In this document: one piece after another, positions 1 to 9,778 of the stretch
Layout of the letters: every line of letters begins with the position of its first letter
How positions within the stretch are numbered: position 1 is the stretch's first letter
NCBI RefSeq assembly: GCF_030651745.1
Contig: NZ_JAUSCC010000086.1
Coordinates: 1 to 49,871 of the forward strand
Reading direction: 5' to 3'
DNA from: Methylophaga sp.
GTDB taxonomy: Bacteria; Pseudomonadota; Gammaproteobacteria; Nitrosococcales; Methylophagaceae
DNA: 49,871 nucleotides
Translations under genes and position numbers: made by a program
The notes under the pieces: model-generated
The model's database searches: none
Seen by the model: only the letters and a program-made list of their open reading frames with translations
Told to the model about the DNA's origin: nothing

Positions 1-1
1 A

Positions 2-1102
<1,101 letters not shown>

Positions 1103-1104
1103 TT

Positions 1105-2235
1105 GTGGAACATCCGCATCAGCAACTTTTATCAACCAAACGTTGGGTGATTAAAATTGGTAGTGCTTTATTGACCAAGCCTGGAGAAGGTTTGGATGTG
1201 GATCGCATTCACTGGTTAAGTGGTGAAATCGCCGAGTTAAGAAAGCAGGGCAAAGAAATTGTATTGGTCACCTCCGGATCCGTTGCTGCAGGTATGCAGA
1301 GACTGGGTTGGCGTCGGCGTCCACATGCTTTGCATCAATTACAAGCCGCAGCCAGTGTCGGTCAGATGGGTCTTATCCATGCTTACGCTACTGCTTGTGA
1401 GCAACATGGTATTCATACTGCCCAAATTCTACTGACCCATTCTGATTTAGCCGATCGTGGCCGTCATTTGAATGCCCGCAGCGCATTACATACTCTTTTA
1501 GAAATGGGCATTCTGCCAGTGGTTAATGAAAACGATACCATCGCGACCGATGAAATTCGTTTTGGTGACAATGACACGTTAGCGGCAATGACCGCCAATC
1601 TGGTTGAAGCCGATGTGTTGGTCATTCTCACCGATCAGGATGGCTTATTTGATAGTGATCCGCGTTTAAATCCCAATGCCAGAATGTTGGCAGCTTCCGC
1701 AGCCAACAATCCAAATCTCGACGGTATGGCCGGTGATAGCAAAGGTGAATTAGGCCGTGGCGGTATGGCAACCAAATTAGCAGCGGCCAGACGTGCAGCT
1801 CGCTCTGGTGCGACCACCGTGATTTTATCTGGCAAACATCCGTTGAATTTACGTCATCTGGCAGCAGGGCAGGGCGTTGGCACATTATTATGGCCGGATA
1901 TCAAACCGATTAAAGCACGCCAGCAGTGGCTTGCCGGACATTTGATTCCCAAGGGCCGATTAATGTTGGATGATGGCGCCGTAGCAGTAATCAAACAGCA
2001 TGGTCGTAGTATTTTACCGGTAGGTGTACGTCAGGTAGATGGTCAATTTACCCGTGGTGAGCTGGTTTTATGTACCGACTTACAGGGGCGTGAAGTGGCC
2101 CGTGGTCTGGTGAATTACAATGCCGATGAAGCCGTAAGAATTATGGGACAACCCAGCCAGGCGATTCAAAGTTTGCTGGGATATGTTGATGAGCCAGAGT
2201 TAATTCATCGTGATAACTTGGTTGTGACCGGATAA
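1105..2235 (+). CDS. proB: Glutamate 5-kinase
   Basis: Catalyses ATP-dependent phosphorylation of glutamate, the first step of proline synthesis. It has an N-terminal amino-acid kinase domain ([10 protein letters not shown] at the start; [27 protein letters not shown] near residues 140-155; [13 protein letters not shown]) and a C-terminal PUA domain from about residue 275, matching the usual length of long bacterial ProB (about 370). The start is GTG at 1105, 2 bases after the obgE stop, with a GAGG Shine-Dalgarno inside the end of obgE. The two genes are therefore probably co-transcribed. proA is not adjacent. A bidirectional terminator follows at 2254. Confidence 0.96.
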   Translation: MEHPHQQLLSTKRWVIKIGSALLTKPGEGLDVDRIHWLSGEIAELRKQGKEIVLVTSGSVAAGMQRLGWRRRPHALHQLQAAASVGQMGLIHAYATACEQHGIHTAQILLTHSDLADRGRHLNARSALHTLLEMGILPVVNENDTIATDEIRFGDNDTLAAMTANLVEADVLVILTDQDGLFDSDPRLNPNARMLAASAANNPNLDGMAGDSKGELGRGGMATKLAAARRAARSGATTVILSGKHPLNLRHLAAGQGVGTLLWPDIKPIKARQQWLAGHLIPKGRLMLDDGAVAVIKQHGRSILPVGVRQVDGQFTRGELVLCTDLQGREVARGLVNYNADEAVRIMGQPSQAIQSLLGYVDEPELIHRDNLVVTG

Positions 2236-2253
2236 ACCAGAAAATTACAGACA

Positions 2254-2284
2254 TAAAAAAACCGGCAAGAGCCGGTTTTTTTTA
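2254..2284. terminator. Bidirectional terminator between proB and rpsT
   Basis: The stem ACCGGC/GCCGGT with a short AAGA loop is preceded by an A-run and followed by eight Ts, so it can terminate the plus-strand obgE-proB transcript and the convergent rpsT transcript. Confidence 0.9.
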
Positions 2285-2306
2285 GCTGATTCTATAGAAC
2301 AGTCAA

Positions 2307-2567
2307 TTACATTGCGCGGACAGCGTTATTTAAACGACTTTTGCCACGAGCAGCTGTATTTTTGTGGATGATGCCTTTGCGAGCCATACGATCCAGAACT
2401 GGTACAGCCGCTTTAAATGCAGCAACTGCTTGTTCTTTATCACCAGCGATAATCGCTTTTCTAATTGCTTTTACTTTAGTACGCATCGCAGAACGCTGAC
2501 TAGCGTTTAACTGACGGCTAACTTCTGCCTGACGGGCGCGTTTCTTTGCTTGTGCTGAGTTTGCCAA
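2307..2567 (-). CDS. rpsT: 30S ribosomal protein S20
   Basis: Primary 16S rRNA-binding protein of the small subunit. It is an 86-residue Lys/Arg/Ala-rich helical protein beginning [15 protein letters not shown], typical in both sequence and length. The start codon is TTG (complement of 2565-2567), preceded by a good GGAGA Shine-Dalgarno 6 bases upstream. E. coli rpsT also starts at UUG, which there is part of translational autocontrol, so a similar control is plausible. It is transcribed alone, convergent with proB. Confidence 0.97.
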   Translation of the reverse strand: MANSAQAKKRARQAEVSRQLNASQRSAMRTKVKAIRKAIIAGDKEQAVAAFKAAVPVLDRMARKGIIHKNTAARGKSRLNNAVRAM

Positions 2568-2672
2568 AGTGTTTCTCCTAAGAATCAGCTATTTGTATAT
2601 GAACCGGGCATTATCCTGATTTTGCTACCATTTGTAAATGGTATGATGCTTTCTTTTTTCAAGTACGAGTGA

Positions 2673-3455
2673 ATGATGCGAATTATAACAGCGAATTTGA
2701 ATGGGATCCGAGCCGCTGCACGAAAAGGATTCTTTGTCTGGTTAACCAAGCAAGACGCGGACGTAGTGTGTATTCAAGAGACTAAAGCGCAAATACATCA
2801 ACTTGAAGACAATATTTTTACTCCGGAAGGCTACCATTGCTATTACCACGATGCAGTTAAAAAGGGTTACAGCGGTGTGGCCATTTACAGTCGACAAAAA
2901 CCGGACGAAGTCATCACAGGTATGGGTAACGCTGAATTCGATATTGAAGGCCGTTATATCGAAGCCCGATTCGGTAAGCTCAGTGTTATCTCGTTGTATC
3001 TGCCGTCAGGTACCTCTGGTGATGAACGCCAACAAGCCAAATACCGTTGCATGGCTTTTTTTGAAAACAAAATGCAGGAAATGAAAGATTCGGGCCGGGA
3101 TTACATCATTTGCGGCGATTGGAATATTGCCCATAAAAATGAAGATATCCGAAACTGGAGAGGCAACCAGAAAAACTCCGGCTTTTTACCAGAAGAACGT
3201 GCCTGGCTGGACAAGTTGTTTTACGAGATGAATTTTGTCGATGCGTTTCGTGAACTACCGCAAGCCGAACATGAGTACACCTGGTGGTCAAACCGCGGCC
3301 AGGCCTGGGCTAATAACACAGGGTGGCGTATTGATTACCATATCCTGAGCCCAAGCTTAAAAGGCAAAGTCAAAGCCAGTGACATATATCGAGATGAACG
3401 CTTCTCAGATCATGCACCGCTGACTATTGATTACGATTACGAACTCCCAAAATAA
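2673..3455 (+). CDS. xthA: Exodeoxyribonuclease III
   Basis: Class II AP endonuclease and 3'-5' exonuclease of base-excision repair. The fold's motifs are all visible: NLNGIRAA near the N-terminus, CIQETKAQ (metal-binding Glu), GYSGVAIYSR, GDWNIAH near residue 148, and SDHAPLTIDY at the C-terminus with the catalytic Asp-His. At 260 residues it is the normal length. Two tandem ATGs (2673 and 2676) are possible starts. It stands alone, with rpsT divergent upstream. Confidence 0.96.
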   Translation: MMRIITANLNGIRAAARKGFFVWLTKQDADVVCIQETKAQIHQLEDNIFTPEGYHCYYHDAVKKGYSGVAIYSRQKPDEVITGMGNAEFDIEGRYIEARFGKLSVISLYLPSGTSGDERQQAKYRCMAFFENKMQEMKDSGRDYIICGDWNIAHKNEDIRNWRGNQKNSGFLPEERAWLDKLFYEMNFVDAFRELPQAEHEYTWWSNRGQAWANNTGWRIDYHILSPSLKGKVKASDIYRDERFSDHAPLTIDYDYELPK

Positions 3456-3468
3456 TGAACTTTCCTGG

Positions 3469-3508
3469 TTTGTTTCTCTCTGATTAGCACCTATCACTGA
3501 GAAACAAA
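3469..3508. repeat. Inverted repeat directly upstream of the 55-aa ORF
   Basis: TTTGTTTCTC (3469-3478) and GAGAAACAAA (3499-3508) are perfect 10-bp inverted arms around a 20-base spacer. The second arm ends 2 bases before the ATG at 3511, where a Shine-Dalgarno would be expected and none is seen. It could be a translational hairpin, an operator, or the xthA terminator, although no T-run follows. Confidence 0.6.
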
Positions 3509-3510
3509 TC

Positions 3511-3678
3511 ATGTTTTCATTCTTTAAGTCAGACCCGGTCAAAAAACTGAAAAAGCAATTAGCTGAAAAACAGCATCAGGCAATGTTGGCGCAACGAAAT
3601 GGTGATATGCGAAAGTTTGCTGTGCTTACTGAGGAATCTCAGGAGTTGGTGGATAAAATTAAGCGGCTTGAATCTTAA
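3511..3678 (+). CDS. Small conserved protein (DUF6435-like)
   Basis: A 55-residue ORF starting MFSFFKSDPVKKLKKQ. The pattern F-x-x-F-K-S-D-P-x-K-K-L, then an amphipathic helix with MLAQRNGDM and a late ELVDKIKRLES, resembles the small DUF6435 proteins of Gammaproteobacteria; I recognise the pattern only from memory. It is strongly charged, with no signal peptide or membrane segment. Function is unknown. It lies 55 bases after xthA and just before the repeat block. A perfect inverted repeat covers its expected ribosome-binding site. Confidence 0.7.
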   Translation: MFSFFKSDPVKKLKKQLAEKQHQAMLAQRNGDMRKFAVLTEESQELVDKIKRLES

Positions 3679-4485
3679 TCCAGGGTAGGTTGGGTTGAGA
3701 AACGAAACCCAACAATCTGATTAATATTTTTGACCTTGTCGCTGCCGCTGGGCGTTCATTTATTTTGCTTGCCCATAAATTCATCAGGAATGAATTTGGA
3801 TGCCGGAGGCACCCGAAGGGCGAGCGACATGTATGTCGCGAATCAAAATAAACGAACCAAACAAAAGGGCATATACGGTTCACATACATCGGTAACAGTT
3901 TAATTCAACTACATGGGTTACACCCGAATCGCCCCATAACTTGTATTGTGACTTCCAACTTAGCAATGTCGGACTAAAGCCCGAGTTCATTTCTTTTGTT
4001 TGCCCAAAATAAACGAACCAAACAAAAAGACAGCCCATGCTCGCCCTGCGGGTTCCCTGCGCTTCTCGATCTGGTCGGGCATGACGGAAACTCCCTTCGG
4101 TCAAACAACCGTCATGTTGATCCGACCAGCTCTGCGATGCTCGGCGTCGCATAAGGGCGTTAGGGAAAACCGTTGAGGTTGGCGACAAAATCCCCTTTTG
4201 TGTTGACGAGTAGCGGCTTTTTGTCAGGATTAGAGACTTACCTGTTTGAGCGAAGCGAGTTTGGTGAGTCTCCCTGACAAAAAACGCAACGCAGTGAAGC
4301 CGCAGGCCAACACAAGGGGTGCCCTTGGGTTGTTAGGGAATTGGGCACGCAATTCCCTGACTCGCATTCATGCGAAATCTGAGTGATGAAGTCCTTCGGA
4401 CTGGTTGGGGATAGCAATAAGCTGGTTCACGGCATCCACGCCATTCCCTAGACAGCTTCTGCGTCAAACTTAGCTGCTGAAAATA
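3679..4485. repeat. Gene-free repeat block, palindromic element copy A
   Basis: About 800 bases without a credible gene. The left end (3688-3780, an inverted motif around cgaaacccaa followed by ctgccgctgggcgttcattt) matches 7231-7318. The stretch 4031-4162 matches 7344-7475 with only about ten differences. Between them is an extra segment of about 230 bases (3770-4000). Internal hairpins: 4071-4087 with 4109-4129; 4192-4205 with 4308-4319; 4221-4240 with 4266-4285. Smaller ones follow at 4335-4358 (8-bp arms), 4363-4374 and 4390-4402. Unlike copy B it lacks a recognisable right terminal inverted repeat. Open frames here are repeat translations, not genes. Confidence 0.85.
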
Positions 4486-6612
4486 TTAATAAATCGAAGC
4501 CCTAACACAACGAATAACCCCATAATCATAGGCTTCATCCAACGCTTCAAAAACGTTTTTTAAGCTATCAGCTTCATCACCTAATGATTCAATGGTCGAG
4601 ATGATTTCATTGAATTCGTTATCTTGCAGATCCAGCACATTTTTAACATCCAGCAGCCCGGCTTCAATGCCATCTGACAGATGACTGTATACCGTGCTGA
4701 CTTTTAATTCGCGTTGTTTGGCAATCTGCTCGGGATTCAAGCCTTGTTCATGCAGCATCAACGTCTGATTCACCGTGTCACGTAAGCCGTTATTCAATAA
4801 TTCCGATAACGGATATTGCTGGACCACGGCCAAAAACTGCTGACCATAACGCTCCAGCTTTTGGGTGCCAACCCCGGAAATACGTGACATAGCTTGCATA
4901 TCGCCAGGGCGGGTCTGACACATTTCCTGCAGGGTGGTGTCATGAAAAATGACAAATGGCGGCACGCCATTTTGCTTGGCGATATCAGAACGTAACTGGC
5001 GTAACGCTTCCCAGAGCTCCTGATCCTGAGGTCGCACGGCGGATTGTTTTTTATCCTTTTTATTGAGCGTTTGTTTGGCTTGTTGTTTGCGTAGCAGTAA
5101 TTTTTGCTCGCCGCGTAAAATTGCCCGGCATTTTTCAGTCAGACGCAGCGCTCCATAGCGATTGATATCAATATCAAGATAGCCGGTGGCAATCAGTTGG
5201 CGAAAAATACCGCGCCACTGCGTGGCTGTGAGATCTGCACCAATACCAAAAGTGGTGAGCTGATCATGCTGATTGGTTTTGATACGTTCATCATCGCTGC
5301 CAATCAACACATCGATTAAGTAATTCACCCCAAAACGCTGGTCAGTTCGATACACACATGACAAGGCTTTTTGAGCAACTTCGGTGGCATCAAAATGTTC
5401 TGGCGGATTCTGGCAGTTGTCACATTGGCCGCAGGTTTCTGGTGAGACTTCATCAAAATATGCCAACAAAGCATGTCGTCTGCAGTGAATGGATTCGCAT
5501 AAACCCAGCATGGCATCCAGTTTGTGATGTTCGACCCGTTTGATAAGGTCCGGCGCATCGGAATTCTGCATAAACTGGCGCAAGGTGATCACATCCTGCA
5601 GGCCGTAGGCCATCCAGGCATTGGCTGGCAAACCATCACGGCCAGCGCGGCCGGTTTCCTGATAATAGGCTTCGATATTTTTTGGTAGATTCAAATGCGC
5701 TACAAAGCGCACATCGGGTTTATCAATGCCCATACCAAAGGCAATGGTGGCGACAATAATCACGCCTTCTTCGCGCAAAAATCGTTGCTGATGCTGCGCT
5801 CGCATTTGTGACGACAAACCGGCGTGATAAGGCAAAGCAACCCGACCTTGATCGGTCAGCCACTCGGCAATGGCTTCGACTTTTTTCCGCGACAGACAAT
5901 AGACAATCCCGGCGTCATTGGCATGCTGACTTTCAATAAACTGCCAAAGCTGTTGTTTGGCCTGATTGGCTTCAGCAATTGCGTAAAAGATATTACTTCG
6001 GTCGAAACTGTTCAGATAGACATTGGCATCGTGCAGGTTGAGTTGTTCGATGATTTCAACACGAGTGCGTTTATCGGCTGTGGCGGTCAGGGCGATACGC
6101 GGGATAGTTGGAAAACGTTCATGCAGCATGCTCAGCTGCTGATATTCGGGCCGGAAATCATGACCCCATTGCGATACACAATGCGCTTCATCAATGGCAA
6201 ATAGCGATACCGGAATACGTGACAGCATCGCCAGCGTACGTTCATTTAATAAACGTTCGGGTGCCATATACAGTAAATCGATCTGCCCGGCTTCGAGCTG
6301 CATTTCAACATCACGGGCTTCGGCTGCCGATAAACTGGAATTCAAAAAAGCCGCGTTTACTCCCAGTTGTTGCAGCGCCATCACTTGATCCTGCATTAAG
6401 GCAATCAGTGGTGACACAACGATTCCAGTGCCAGGACGGATTAATGCCGGAATCTGGTAACACAAGGACTTACCGCCACCGGTCGGCATCAGTACCAAGG
6501 CATCGCCTCCGGCAATCACATGATCAACGATTGTTTGCTGGTTATGACGAAAAGCACTGAAACCAAATACGTTTTGTAACACTTCCAGCGCGGGTTGCCC
6601 GACGGTTTGCAT
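4486..6612 (-). CDS. recQ: ATP-dependent DNA helicase RecQ
   Basis: 3'-5' superfamily 2 helicase for recombination and fork repair. Motifs in order: Walker A MPTGGGKS (about residue 44), DEAH box [17 protein letters not shown] (about 140), the C-terminal helicase region with [10 protein letters not shown] and [10 protein letters not shown], the RecQ zinc-binding cysteines (CGQCDNC), the RQC winged helix, and an HRDC domain from about residue 525. At about 708 residues it is slightly longer than E. coli RecQ (about 610), with an extra helix-turn-helix-like tail. I start at the ATG at 6612; a GTG two codons earlier is possible. Confidence 0.95.
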   Translation of the reverse strand: MQTVGQPALEVLQNVFGFSAFRHNQQTIVDHVIAGGDALVLMPTGGGKSLCYQIPALIRPGTGIVVSPLIALMQDQVMALQQLGVNAAFLNSSLSAAEARDVEMQLEAGQIDLLYMAPERLLNERTLAMLSRIPVSLFAIDEAHCVSQWGHDFRPEYQQLSMLHERFPTIPRIALTATADKRTRVEIIEQLNLHDANVYLNSFDRSNIFYAIAEANQAKQQLWQFIESQHANDAGIVYCLSRKKVEAIAEWLTDQGRVALPYHAGLSSQMRAQHQQRFLREEGVIIVATIAFGMGIDKPDVRFVAHLNLPKNIEAYYQETGRAGRDGLPANAWMAYGLQDVITLRQFMQNSDAPDLIKRVEHHKLDAMLGLCESIHCRRHALLAYFDEVSPETCGQCDNCQNPPEHFDATEVAQKALSCVYRTDQRFGVNYLIDVLIGSDDERIKTNQHDQLTTFGIGADLTATQWRGIFRQLIATGYLDIDINRYGALRLTEKCRAILRGEQKLLLRKQQAKQTLNKKDKKQSAVRPQDQELWEALRQLRSDIAKQNGVPPFVIFHDTTLQEMCQTRPGDMQAMSRISGVGTQKLERYGQQFLAVVQQYPLSELLNNGLRDTVNQTLMLHEQGLNPEQIAKQRELKVSTVYSHLSDGIEAGLLDVKNVLDLQDNEFNEIISTIESLGDEADSLKNVFEALDEAYDYGVIRCVRASIY

Positions 6613-6680
6613 AAGCACTTCAAATGAAAAAGGAAAGGGGCATTATGGCAAATTGGCCTTGTTTTAACATGACAGACGGT

Positions 6681-6699
6681 CGATAAATTCGGTTTATCG
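6681..6699. repeat. Short palindrome between recQ and cupin gene
   Basis: CGATAAA and TTTATCG form perfect 7-bp arms around TTCGG in the divergent recQ/cupin intergenic region. It could be an operator or a hairpin in either leader. Confidence 0.4.
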
Positions 6700-6791
6700 T
6701 TAAAAGGCAGGCAAAATAGGCCCAGCAAAACACAATGAGTCATCCCAAATCATTCAAACTTTGGGAGTAAATCTAAATTTTAGGAAGATAA

Positions 6792-7139
6792 ATGAAAGAA
6801 ATTACAGTTGATAGCAACCCTAGTGCAGCACGTTTAAAAGAATTGGGCGTTGCTCACTGGCCTACATGGCAAAAAGAAGTCTCTGTCTTCCCTTGGGCAT
6901 TTGTAACCACAGAAGTAGCGTTTATTGTTGAAGGTGAATGCGTCATGACACCTGCTGATGGTGGCCCCGCAACGACATTCAAGGCCGGTGATTTAGTAGT
7001 ATTTCCGAATGGTTATAAAGGTACTTGGGAAGTTAAAAAAGCTTTGAAGAAGCAATTCAAGCACAAGGATGGCAATTTTGTGAAATGTGCTCTCAGCCGT
7101 TTTAAAATTTTGAAAAATCGCTTTAAATCAAAATCTTAA
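6792..7139 (+). CDS. Small cupin-domain protein (COG3450/DUF861 type)
   Basis: A single-domain cupin of the EutQ/ureidoglycine-aminohydrolase-like group. Visible features are PWAFVTTEVAFIVEGECVMTP, where a Glu-x-Glu stands in place of the usual His-rich motif 1, and FKAGDLVVFPNGYKGTWEV (motif 2). Proteins of this type are usually about 90 residues and end shortly after the WEV segment. Here a basic tail of about 25 residues (CALSRFKILKNRFKSKS) follows, which may be a lineage-specific extension or a frameshifted end. AGGA lies 8 bases before the ATG. Substrate unknown. It stands alone and is divergent from recQ. Confidence 0.8.
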   Translation: MKEITVDSNPSAARLKELGVAHWPTWQKEVSVFPWAFVTTEVAFIVEGECVMTPADGGPATTFKAGDLVVFPNGYKGTWEVKKALKKQFKHKDGNFVKCALSRFKILKNRFKSKS

Positions 7140-7230
7140 ATTAATCCATGTTGCTTGTTAGATTTGGATAAATGCAATTAATCTCAACAGAAAGCTGTCA
7201 TTCCCGCGCAGGCAGGATTTAAAACAGTGG

Positions 7231-7752
7231 GTGTTGGATTGAGGAACGAAACCCAACAATCTGATTGAGGTTTTCGACTTTGTCGCTGCCGCTGGGCGTT
7301 CATTTATTTTGCTTGCCCAAAAGAAACGAACCAAAGAAAAGGGCAGCCCATACTCGCCCTGCGGGTTCCCTGCGCTTCTCGATCTGGTCGGGCATGACGG
7401 AAACTCGCTGCGCTCAAACAGCCGTCATGCTGATCCGACCAGCTCTGCGATGCTCGGCTTCGCATAAGGGCGATCAGGGAATGAATGTTCAGTTAAGTCC
7501 CCGAAATCCCCTTTTGTGCTGCCGATAAAAATGGCTGTCTCAGGAGCAGAAATCGGAATGTTTGAGCGCAGCGAGTTTTTTCGATTTCCCTGAGATAGCC
7601 ATTTTTATCGGGAAGCCGCAGGCCAGCACAAGGGGTGCCTTTTCTTTTGGTTCGTTTTCTTTGGGCAAACAAAGAAAATGAACTCGCCCCATAGGGCGAA
7701 ACTTTGTGCCAAAAACATTTTGATTTTTTGGGTTTCGCAAGCTCAACCCAAA
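7231..7752. repeat. Nested palindromic intergenic element, copy B
   Basis: About 520 bases that fold back on themselves in layers. Terminal inverted repeats 7234-7256 and 7728-7751 share about 20 of 23 positions. Second layer: 7311-7345 with 7636-7670, around cgaaccaaa. Third layer: 7508-7521 with 7624-7635 (ccccttttgtgctg). Inner stem: 7522-7555 with 7582-7611. The loop holds gtttgagcgcagcgagttt. A separate hairpin pairs 7384-7400 with 7422-7442. No coding gene is credible; two ORFs across it are translations of the repeat. Upstream, 7140-7230 holds no gene, only a short tcattcccgcgcagg motif common in intergenic repeats. Confidence 0.85.
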
Positions 7753-7786
7753 CTACGGGCTTTTGGGAATGTTATGGTCTGTGACA

Positions 7787-7806
7787 TGTGTATAATTTCA
7801 TACACA
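7787..7806. promoter_or_regulatory. Inverted repeat over the -10 of the methyltransferase gene
   Basis: TGTGTAT (7787-7793) and ATACACA (7800-7806) are perfect 7-bp arms with a 6-base spacer. A TATAAT (-10) sits at 7791-7796 within it, about 20 bases before the ATG. No good -35 is seen. A bound repressor here would block the promoter; operators of this kind are common in restriction-modification loci. Confidence 0.5.
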
Positions 7807-7815
7807 AAATATTAA

Positions 7816-8538
7816 ATGGAAATGCCAACTTTGAATACAAGGCTTGATAGTCCAACACATGAAACGTATCAATTAAGTAGTGAAGATGCTGTTCATTGGC
7901 TGAAAAGTCTTGAAGGAGGATCTGTTGATTTAGTCATAACGGATCCTCCATACGAGTCTTTGGAAAAACATCGAAAAATCGGTACAACCACTAGACTAAA
8001 AAATAGCAAATCATCTAGTAACCCATGGTTTGAAATTTTTCCAAACTCAAGATTTGAAGAGCTTCTTATTGAAATTTATCGAGTACTCAAAAATAACAGT
8101 CACTTTTATCTTTTTTGTGATCAAGAAACGGCTTTCTTTATTAAACCAATAGCGGAGTCTGTTGGCTTTAAATTTTGGAAACCAATTATATGGGACAAAA
8201 TGGCGATTGGCATGGGATATCATTATCGAGCGAGATATGAATTTATTTTGTTTTTTGAAAAAGGCAAGAGGAAGCTCAATGATTTATCTATTCCAGACAT
8301 ATTGAGCGAAAAAAGGATTTGGAGAGGATACCCTACTGAGAAGCCGATAAATTTAGCTAAAACACTGATTCTTCAAAGCACTTCCGTCAGGCAAATGGTT
8401 ATTGATCCATTTTGTGGCGTCGGTTTTGTGGGATGTGCTTCTGTAGAATTAAATAGAATATTTAAAGGAAACGACATCAACTCTGACGCGGTCGGCATAA
8501 CTAAAAAAAGAATAGATACGATTAAACAAATTCTTTAA
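7816..8538 (+). CDS. Site-specific DNA methyltransferase (DNA methylase N4/N6, beta class)
   Basis: Transfers a methyl group from S-adenosylmethionine to an exocyclic amine of adenine or cytosine. Motif IV DPPY (VDLVITDPPYES, about residues 38-48) comes first and motif I DPFCGVGFVG (about residue 196) comes last, after the TEKPINLAKTLI motif X, which is the beta-class order. At 240 residues it is short, with a compact target-recognition region. There is no Shine-Dalgarno; the start is at 7816, or at 7822 (MPTLN). It is AT-rich relative to its neighbours, so probably acquired. Its 3' end overlaps the convergent gene by 17 bases. Recognition site unknown. It may be an orphan enzyme or part of a system with the two genes that follow. 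Confidence 0.88.
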   Translation: MEMPTLNTRLDSPTHETYQLSSEDAVHWLKSLEGGSVDLVITDPPYESLEKHRKIGTTTRLKNSKSSSNPWFEIFPNSRFEELLIEIYRVLKNNSHFYLFCDQETAFFIKPIAESVGFKFWKPIIWDKMAIGMGYHYRARYEFILFFEKGKRKLNDLSIPDILSEKRIWRGYPTEKPINLAKTLILQSTSVRQMVIDPFCGVGFVGCASVELNRIFKGNDINSDAVGITKKRIDTIKQIL

Positions 8539-9778
8539 ATTTTCTTACCCATGCTTTAAGCGTTTGTGCTCTTCTACTGCTTGTCGAATCACTAAGTCCA
8601 TTGCAGTTATGAATAAGGAATTCGGTGGCAGTTTCTTCGTTGATATCGACAATATTATTCACATTCTGATTTCTCATCCAAAGGAACCCACATTCTGTTT
8701 CCTCGAACTGCCGTTGAATAACGTTAATGTATTCTTGCTCGGTTGGAGAGTGAAGAGCCTTGGCACCGATAGGAGTAAGTTTCGAGTAATCATGGATTAA
8801 ACCTAATATTTCACATGCATCCCTGTAATAACTTACTTGTCGTGGAGCCATATTTAACAACTCAGATGTTACAAATCCGTTTTGCTCTAATATTTGTAGA
8901 TACAATTTAAGCCTTTCTAAGCTATCAGCTTGAGGCACCATTGTACTGTCTAAATATGTTCCAAGCCTATCGCTCACTTCTTCAATTAACTCTTCAACAT
9001 ATTGATGAGTAAGGTCTACGACTGGTTCGGTAGACTCTTCATCTATGAGTTGAATATTTAATTTATTAGATAATATGAGTGAAAATAATCTGTGAACAGT
9101 TCTTAGGTCTATATCTTTATTGTCTAATGCCTCAATAAACTCTTCTTTACTACTAATCTTTATTAAAGCTTCATATCCCTTTGTTTTGAACTCTTCTAGG
9201 TTATCGGCTTTAACTCTATATACGAATGAGCCAGCCAAGGCATCTTTTGCAAAAAATTGGGATGACAAGTCGAAATTTTTTAAATAGTTTTTGCAAAAAC
9301 GACTAAATGCTTCTGATACTTCATTTAATGTTTCGGAAACGATATCGTTGTTGTTATTTTTGGCTATGCGAATCCGATGAGTATGTTTGCGTTTCCCATC
9401 AACATTAATATTTTCACTAATGAAAATAGTATTATTGGGTAATAAAAAGGGTAGATTTTTTGATTTCTGCTCTTCTTGTAGTATCTGGCCGGTCTCAAGA
9501 TCCTCTTTCAGAACTAATATTCGAGATTGGCCAGTTTGTTTTATAACATCAATTATAGGAATGCTTTTTTGTTCAAGTTTATTGGCTCTCTCTGCAGATA
9601 CCGGAGTTATAAGCCATCTATCGTGTGTATCATCACAGCCCAGGCTATAACAAAAATAAATTTGATCATATTCGTTTAGTGCACTGAATATAATCGGTTG
9701 GTCATAGAAGCTATAAACATTGTGATAATACAATGTTCCGAAGCAACATCTCTTGAATTCAAGATCAGATTTTTTCAT
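8522..9778 (-). CDS. Uncharacterised protein, DUF6575-like N-terminus with a winged-helix-like C-terminus
   Basis: 418 residues. The N-terminal part (FGTLYYHNVYSFYDQPIIF, then DRWLITPVSAERANKLE) matches the pattern I recall for DUF6575. The middle is Glu/Asp/Leu-rich and helical. The C-terminal 130 residues (YYRDACEILGLI, LTPIGAKAL, SSRRAQTLKAWVRKF) look like the winged-helix-type domain seen in restriction-associated proteins; that is inference. I see no PD-(D/E)XK, HNH, GIY-YIG, Walker or protease motif. Its ATG overlaps the TGA of the upstream 129-residue gene (ATGA), so the two are translationally coupled. Strongly AT-rich. It is tail-to-tail with the methyltransferase, a common R-M layout, but nuclease function is unproven. 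Confidence 0.75.
   Translation of the reverse strand: MKKSDLEFKRCCFGTLYYHNVYSFYDQPIIFSALNEYDQIYFCYSLGCDDTHDRWLITPVSAERANKLEQKSIPIIDVIKQTGQSRILVLKEDLETGQILQEEQKSKNLPFLLPNNTIFISENINVDGKRKHTHRIRIAKNNNNDIVSETLNEVSEAFSRFCKNYLKNFDLSSQFFAKDALAGSFVYRVKADNLEEFKTKGYEALIKISSKEEFIEALDNKDIDLRTVHRLFSLILSNKLNIQLIDEESTEPVVDLTHQYVEELIEEVSDRLGTYLDSTMVPQADSLERLKLYLQILEQNGFVTSELLNMAPRQVSYYRDACEILGLIHDYSKLTPIGAKALHSPTEQEYINVIQRQFEETECGFLWMRNQNVNNIVDINEETATEFLIHNCNGLSDSTSSRRAQTLKAWVRKFKEFV

Noticed and set aside
3659..4188. Two minus-strand ORFs of 76 and 102 codons in the repeat block
   Set aside because: Their translations (for example the FVWFVYF motif) come from the cgaaccaaacaaaa repeat arms and recur in copy B in other frames; no Shine-Dalgarno or domain.
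6108..6560. 150-codon plus-strand ORF opposite recQ
   Set aside because: Antisense of the RecQ helicase core; RecQ motifs are unambiguous.
7265..7746. Plus-strand 87-codon and minus-strand 68-codon ORFs in copy B (FCLPKRNEPK and FLCLPKENEPKE)
   Set aside because: The similar peptides on opposite strands are explained by the inverted repeat itself, not by two related genes.
8522..9778. Calling the 418-residue protein a restriction endonuclease
   Set aside because: Only its layout and C-terminal resemblance suggest it; no catalytic nuclease motif is visible.
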